A DNA stretch of 64,000 bases from DAITAZ01 sp036824045 (lineage in GTDB: Bacteria; Pseudomonadota; Gammaproteobacteria; Burkholderiales; Rhodocyclaceae): positions 40,243-104,242 of the forward strand of contig DAITAZ010000005.1 in the NCBI GenBank assembly GCA_036824045.1, written 5' to 3'. The notes beneath the pieces were generated by a model, which saw only the letters and a list, made by a program, of their open reading frames with translations, made no database searches and was not told where the DNA came from. This document shows, one piece after another, positions 60,876-64,000 of this stretch. The translations under genes were made by a program, and so were the position numbers. Every line of letters begins with the position of its first letter. Positions within the stretch are counted from its first letter, which is position 1.

Positions 60876-63065
60876 GTGGCCATGGACGACCCGCTCGACA
60901 CCTTCATCGTGGAAAGCCGCGATCTGCTCGCCCAGATGGAGCAGGCGCTGCTGGAGGCGGAGCACGGCACCGACGACCCGGACCTGATCAACGCCATCTT
61001 TCGCGCCGCGCACACCATCAAGGGCACGGCGGGCCTGTTCGGGCTCGACCACATCGTCGCCTTCACTCATGTGGCCGAGAGCGTGCTCGACCGGGTACGG
61101 GAGCGTACCCTGCCGCTGGACGAAGCCCTGGTCGCCCTGTTTCTCGACGTCTGCGACCATCTGGGCAGCCTGGTGGAGCGGGTCGCCCGGCGCGAGCCCC
61201 CCGACGACGCCTCCGCGGCCGCGGGCCTGAGCCTTTGCCAGGGGTTGAGCGCCTATCTGGGCGCGACTGCCGGAACGCCCGCCGGCCCGCCGGCAACCCG
61301 CGAAGCGGCCGTCGAGCGCAGCGGCGGCGGCGCCGTGGAGACCGATCTGTGGCACCTGAGCCTGCGTTTCGGGCCGGATGTGCTGCGCAACGGCATGGAC
61401 CCCATCGCCTTCGTCCGCTATCTGGGGACCCTTGGGGAGATCGCCCACCTGATTCCCCATATCGACGCGGTTCCGCCGCTGGCCGAACTGGACGCGGAAA
61501 GCTGTCACCTGGGGCTCGACCTTTCCCTGAACAGCGACGCGGACAAAGCCACCCTGGACGGCGCCTTCGATTTCGTGCGGGAGGATAGCCACATCCGCAT
61601 CCTCGCCCCGAACAGCCGGATCGAAGACTACCTGGCCCTGATTCAGGAACTTCCCGACGAGGAAATGCGGCTGGGCGAAATCCTGGTGGCCTGCGGCACC
61701 CTGACCCAAGCTGAACTGACCCAGGTGCTGGCGCTCCAGCAGGGGACCGCCAGCACGCCCGCGCCCATCGGCCAGATGGTGGTGGACGAGGGCATGGTCC
61801 ATGAAACCGTGGTCGAGGCCGCTCTCGATCGGCAGAAAAGCCAGAAGGAAGCCCGCGCCACGGACGCAGCGATGATCCGGGTGGAGGCCGCCAAGCTGGA
61901 CCAGCTCATTAACCTGGTGGGCGAACTGATCATTGCCGGAGCGGGGGCCCACAACGTGGCCCTGCGCCTGGGCAACACCCGTCTGCTGGAAGCCACGGCC
62001 ACCCTTTCCCGACTGGTGGAAGAGGTACGCGACTCCGCCCTCACCCTGCGCATGGTGCAGATCGGCGCCACCTTCAACCGTTTCCGCCGCGTGGTGAGGG
62101 ACGTGGCCAAGGAGCTGGGCAAGGAGATCCGCCTGGAAATTTCCGGCGGCGAAACCGAGCTGGACAAGACCGTGGTGGAGAAGATCGGCGATCCGCTCAC
62201 CCACATCGTGCGCAACGCCATCGACCACGGCATCGAGCCTGCGGACGTGCGGCGGGCCCGGGGCAAACCGGCCGAGGGCACCCTGCGGCTCAACGCGTAT
62301 CACGAGTCCGGCAGCATCGTCATCGAAGTGTCGGACGACGGGGGCGGCCTGAACCGGGAGCGCATTCTCAAGAAAGCGCTGGAGCGGGGCCTGGTGGCGG
62401 AAGGGCACAACCTGACGGACCGGGAGATCCACAACCTGGTTTTCGAAGCCGGCTTTTCCACGGCGGAGCAGATCACCAACCTCTCCGGCCGGGGCGTCGG
62501 GATGGATGTGGTCAAGCGCAACATCGAAGCTGCCCGCGGCACCGTGGAGCTGGACAGCGTGGAAGGCGTGGGCACCACCCTGCGCATCCGCCTGCCGCTC
62601 ACCCTGGCCATCATCGACGGGTTCCTGATCGGCGTGGGCAAGGCCTCCTACGTGGTACCCCTGGACCTGGTGGAAGAGTGCATCGAACTGCCCCGGCAGC
62701 GGGAGCAGAAGGGGGACTACCTCAACCTGCGCGGCGAGGTTCTGCCCTTCGTCCGCCTGCGTGACCTGTTCGAGACCACCGAACCGCCGCCCCGCCGCGA
62801 AAACGTGGTGGTGGTGCGCTACGCCGGCCGGCGCACGGGCCTGGTGGTGGACCAGTTGATGGGCGAATTCCAGACCGTCATCAAACCGCTGGGCAAAGTG
62901 TTCCGCCAGCTCCGTGCCATCGGCGGCTCCACCATCCTTGGCAGCGGCGAGGTGGCGCTCATCCTGGATGTTCCCAGCCTGCTGCAGGAAGTCATGAGCC
63001 GCGAACTGCGCGGCATGGAAACCACCGTACCGGAGCGGCTGCCCGCCCTCCCGGAATGCAAGTAA
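60876..63065 (+). CDS. cheA: Chemotaxis histidine kinase CheA (with extra central modules)
   Basis: The 729-residue kinase has an HPt domain with His46 in FRAAHTIKGTAGLF and a long central region (about 130-340). That region holds a segment EDSHIRILAPNSRIEDYLALI and two MshEN-like stretches, MRLGEILVACGTLTQAELTQVLALQ and APIGQMVVDEGMVHETVVEAAL. The dimerisation domain with VEAAKLDQLINLVGELII follows, then the ATPase (HIVRNAIDHGIEP, SDDGGGL, GRGVGMDVVK) and a CheW-like domain. The start is a GTG with GGAG eight bases upstream; an ATG two codons later is also possible. It phosphorylates the CheY encoded two genes upstream. Confidence 0.95.
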   Translation: MAMDDPLDTFIVESRDLLAQMEQALLEAEHGTDDPDLINAIFRAAHTIKGTAGLFGLDHIVAFTHVAESVLDRVRERTLPLDEALVALFLDVCDHLGSLVERVARREPPDDASAAAGLSLCQGLSAYLGATAGTPAGPPATREAAVERSGGGAVETDLWHLSLRFGPDVLRNGMDPIAFVRYLGTLGEIAHLIPHIDAVPPLAELDAESCHLGLDLSLNSDADKATLDGAFDFVREDSHIRILAPNSRIEDYLALIQELPDEEMRLGEILVACGTLTQAELTQVLALQQGTASTPAPIGQMVVDEGMVHETVVEAALDRQKSQKEARATDAAMIRVEAAKLDQLINLVGELIIAGAGAHNVALRLGNTRLLEATATLSRLVEEVRDSALTLRMVQIGATFNRFRRVVRDVAKELGKEIRLEISGGETELDKTVVEKIGDPLTHIVRNAIDHGIEPADVRRARGKPAEGTLRLNAYHESGSIVIEVSDDGGGLNRERILKKALERGLVAEGHNLTDREIHNLVFEAGFSTAEQITNLSGRGVGMDVVKRNIEAARGTVELDSVEGVGTTLRIRLPLTLAIIDGFLIGVGKASYVVPLDLVEECIELPRQREQKGDYLNLRGEVLPFVRLRDLFETTEPPPRRENVVVVRYAGRRTGLVVDQLMGEFQTVIKPLGKVFRQLRAIGGSTILGSGEVALILDVPSLLQEVMSRELRGMETTVPERLPALPECK

Positions 63066-63095
63066 TCACAGATGGATGTTAGGGAGAGAAGAGCG

Positions 63096-64000
63096 ATGAC
63101 CGTCACCAAGAAAATGGCCCTGTTGGTCCTGGCCGCCCTGCTGGGCATTGCCGGGCTGGCCGGCACCGCGGTGTACCAGATGGGGCGGGTGTTTGACGCC
63201 GCCAACTACGGGAACGAGAACTCTGTCCCCAGCATGGTGACCCTCAATAAGGCCATGTTGACCTTCAGCCAGCAACGGGTGCGCATCTTCCGCCATGTGC
63301 TGGCCACGGACCCGAAGCAGATCGCCGAAGTGGACGCTTCGATCCTCAAAGCCCGGGAAGAGATGGAACAGGCGCTCAAGGCCTATGAGCCACTGGTGAG
63401 CGACGCCCAGGACCGGGAACATCTGGACAAGGAAAAGCGGCTTTTCGGCGAGTACAAGGCCCGCAACGAGCCCCTGCTCGCCGCCTCCCGCGCCAACAAC
63501 AAGGACGAAGCCCGCACCCTCCTGCCCCACAGCAGCGAGGTTGCCCGCCAGCTCAACGACGCCTTTGAGGCCCACATGCAGTACAACGAGCAACTGGCCA
63601 AGAAAGCCGCCGAAGTGGCCGCCCAGAGCAAGCAGTCGGCGACAATGATCGCGCTCTTCCTGGCCATCGCCACCCTGGCGGCTGTGGCCGGCATCGGCTT
63701 TGCCGTCACCCGCAACCTGATGCGCCAACTGGGCGGCGAGCCCGCCGAGGCCGCAGCCATCGCCCGCAAAGTGGCCGAAGGCGATCTTGGCAGCCGCATC
63801 CACCTGCGCGAAGGCGACGACGGCAGCGTGATGGCCGCCATGCACCAGATGAGCGAAGCGCTCAAGCTCCTGCTGGCGCAGATCAACCACATGTCCGCCG
63901 AGCACGACAAAGGCGACATCGACGTGGTGATCGACGCCAGCCGCTTCCAGGGCGAGTACCACGCCATGGCCCAGGGCATCAACGCCATGGTGGCCGGCCA
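63096..64000 (+). CDS. Methyl-accepting chemotaxis protein with four-helix-bundle sensor (3' end cut by window edge)
   Basis: The visible 301 codons show a first membrane helix (about 6-24), a four-helix-bundle periplasmic domain (about 30-180; ENSVPSMVTLNKAMLTFSQQR and RIFRHVLATDP are typical), a second helix (about 187-208) and a HAMP domain (RQLGGEPAEAAAIARKVAEGDL). A HAMP-associated segment with HDKGDIDVVIDASRFQGEY follows. The signalling hairpin lies beyond the window. GAGAGAAGAGCG precedes the ATG at 63096, which is 31 bases after the cheA stop, so it belongs to the same operon. Confidence 0.93.
   Translation, partial: MTVTKKMALLVLAALLGIAGLAGTAVYQMGRVFDAANYGNENSVPSMVTLNKAMLTFSQQRVRIFRHVLATDPKQIAEVDASILKAREEMEQALKAYEPLVSDAQDREHLDKEKRLFGEYKARNEPLLAASRANNKDEARTLLPHSSEVARQLNDAFEAHMQYNEQLAKKAAEVAAQSKQSATMIALFLAIATLAAVAGIGFAVTRNLMRQLGGEPAEAAAIARKVAEGDLGSRIHLREGDDGSVMAAMHQMSEALKLLLAQINHMSAEHDKGDIDVVIDASRFQGEYHAMAQGINAMVAG

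Overview
The window is about 65-70% GC by eye, gene-dense and free of insertion sequences, phage genes, tRNAs, rRNAs or CRISPR arrays that I could see. Gene content (three-subunit proton-translocating transhydrogenase, GlcDEF, ActP with its DUF485 partner, beta-oxidation genes, diheme cytochrome c peroxidase, many chemoreceptors, PrpF, RsmI/YraN) points to a motile, respiratory, organic-acid-using betaproteobacterium. A member of the Rhodocyclales is my best guess, an inference from gene families rather than from an alignment. About 59 protein genes are called, two of them cut by the window edges.

Layout. 1-8600: housekeeping and translation-related genes (DUF3025, a lipoprotein, pyrC, rsmI, yraN with a secreted HIRAN protein, tas, rlmM, rhlE, an AbrB-type membrane protein). 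8655-10588: tam-prpF, a pair built around aconitate isomers. 10585-14729: two coupled hybrid histidine kinases. 15020-20098: a six-gene operon (exported helical protein, LolD-like ATPase, DUF2214 membrane protein, LolC/MacB-like permease, LolA-like periplasmic protein, outer-membrane barrel) that looks like a complete but uncharacterised envelope export route. 20197-31683: a small orphan gene, pntAA-AB-B, corA, a PP2C phosphatase, an MFS transporter coupled to a secreted beta-helix protein, a chemoreceptor and an AEC transporter. 31777-37888: fatty-acid degradation (thiolase, fused dehydrogenase/hydratase, acyl-CoA ligase, TetR regulator) with a perfect palindromic operator at the ligase promoter. 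38007-45419: an HDOD protein, glcD-(small membrane protein)-glcE-glcF, and actP-yjcH. 45821-49933: IclR regulator, cobalamin adenosyltransferase, asparaginase, glutamate racemase, M23 peptidase. 49960-57031: an unusual cluster with a FixJ-like regulator, its membrane kinase, a small basic protein, two membrane-anchored TAXI solute-binding proteins and a membrane coiled-coil protein, without any TRAP permease. 57121-58695: a cysteine-free Fur-family regulator and the cytochrome c peroxidase, with an FNR-type palindrome upstream. 58966-64000: a chemosensory operon (MCP, CheY, STAS, a large CheA, a second MCP cut by the window end).

The most interesting unexplained pieces are the permease-less TAXI cluster with its two-component system (49960-57031) and the Lol/MacB-like operon (15020-20098). 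Smaller points are the FliA-type promoters before two chemoreceptors, the TetR operator, the FNR-like site before the peroxidase gene, the 12-bp inverted repeat upstream of the Fur gene, the extra modules inside CheA and a secreted stand-alone HIRAN domain. All functions are inferred from sequence motifs read by eye; no database search was run.
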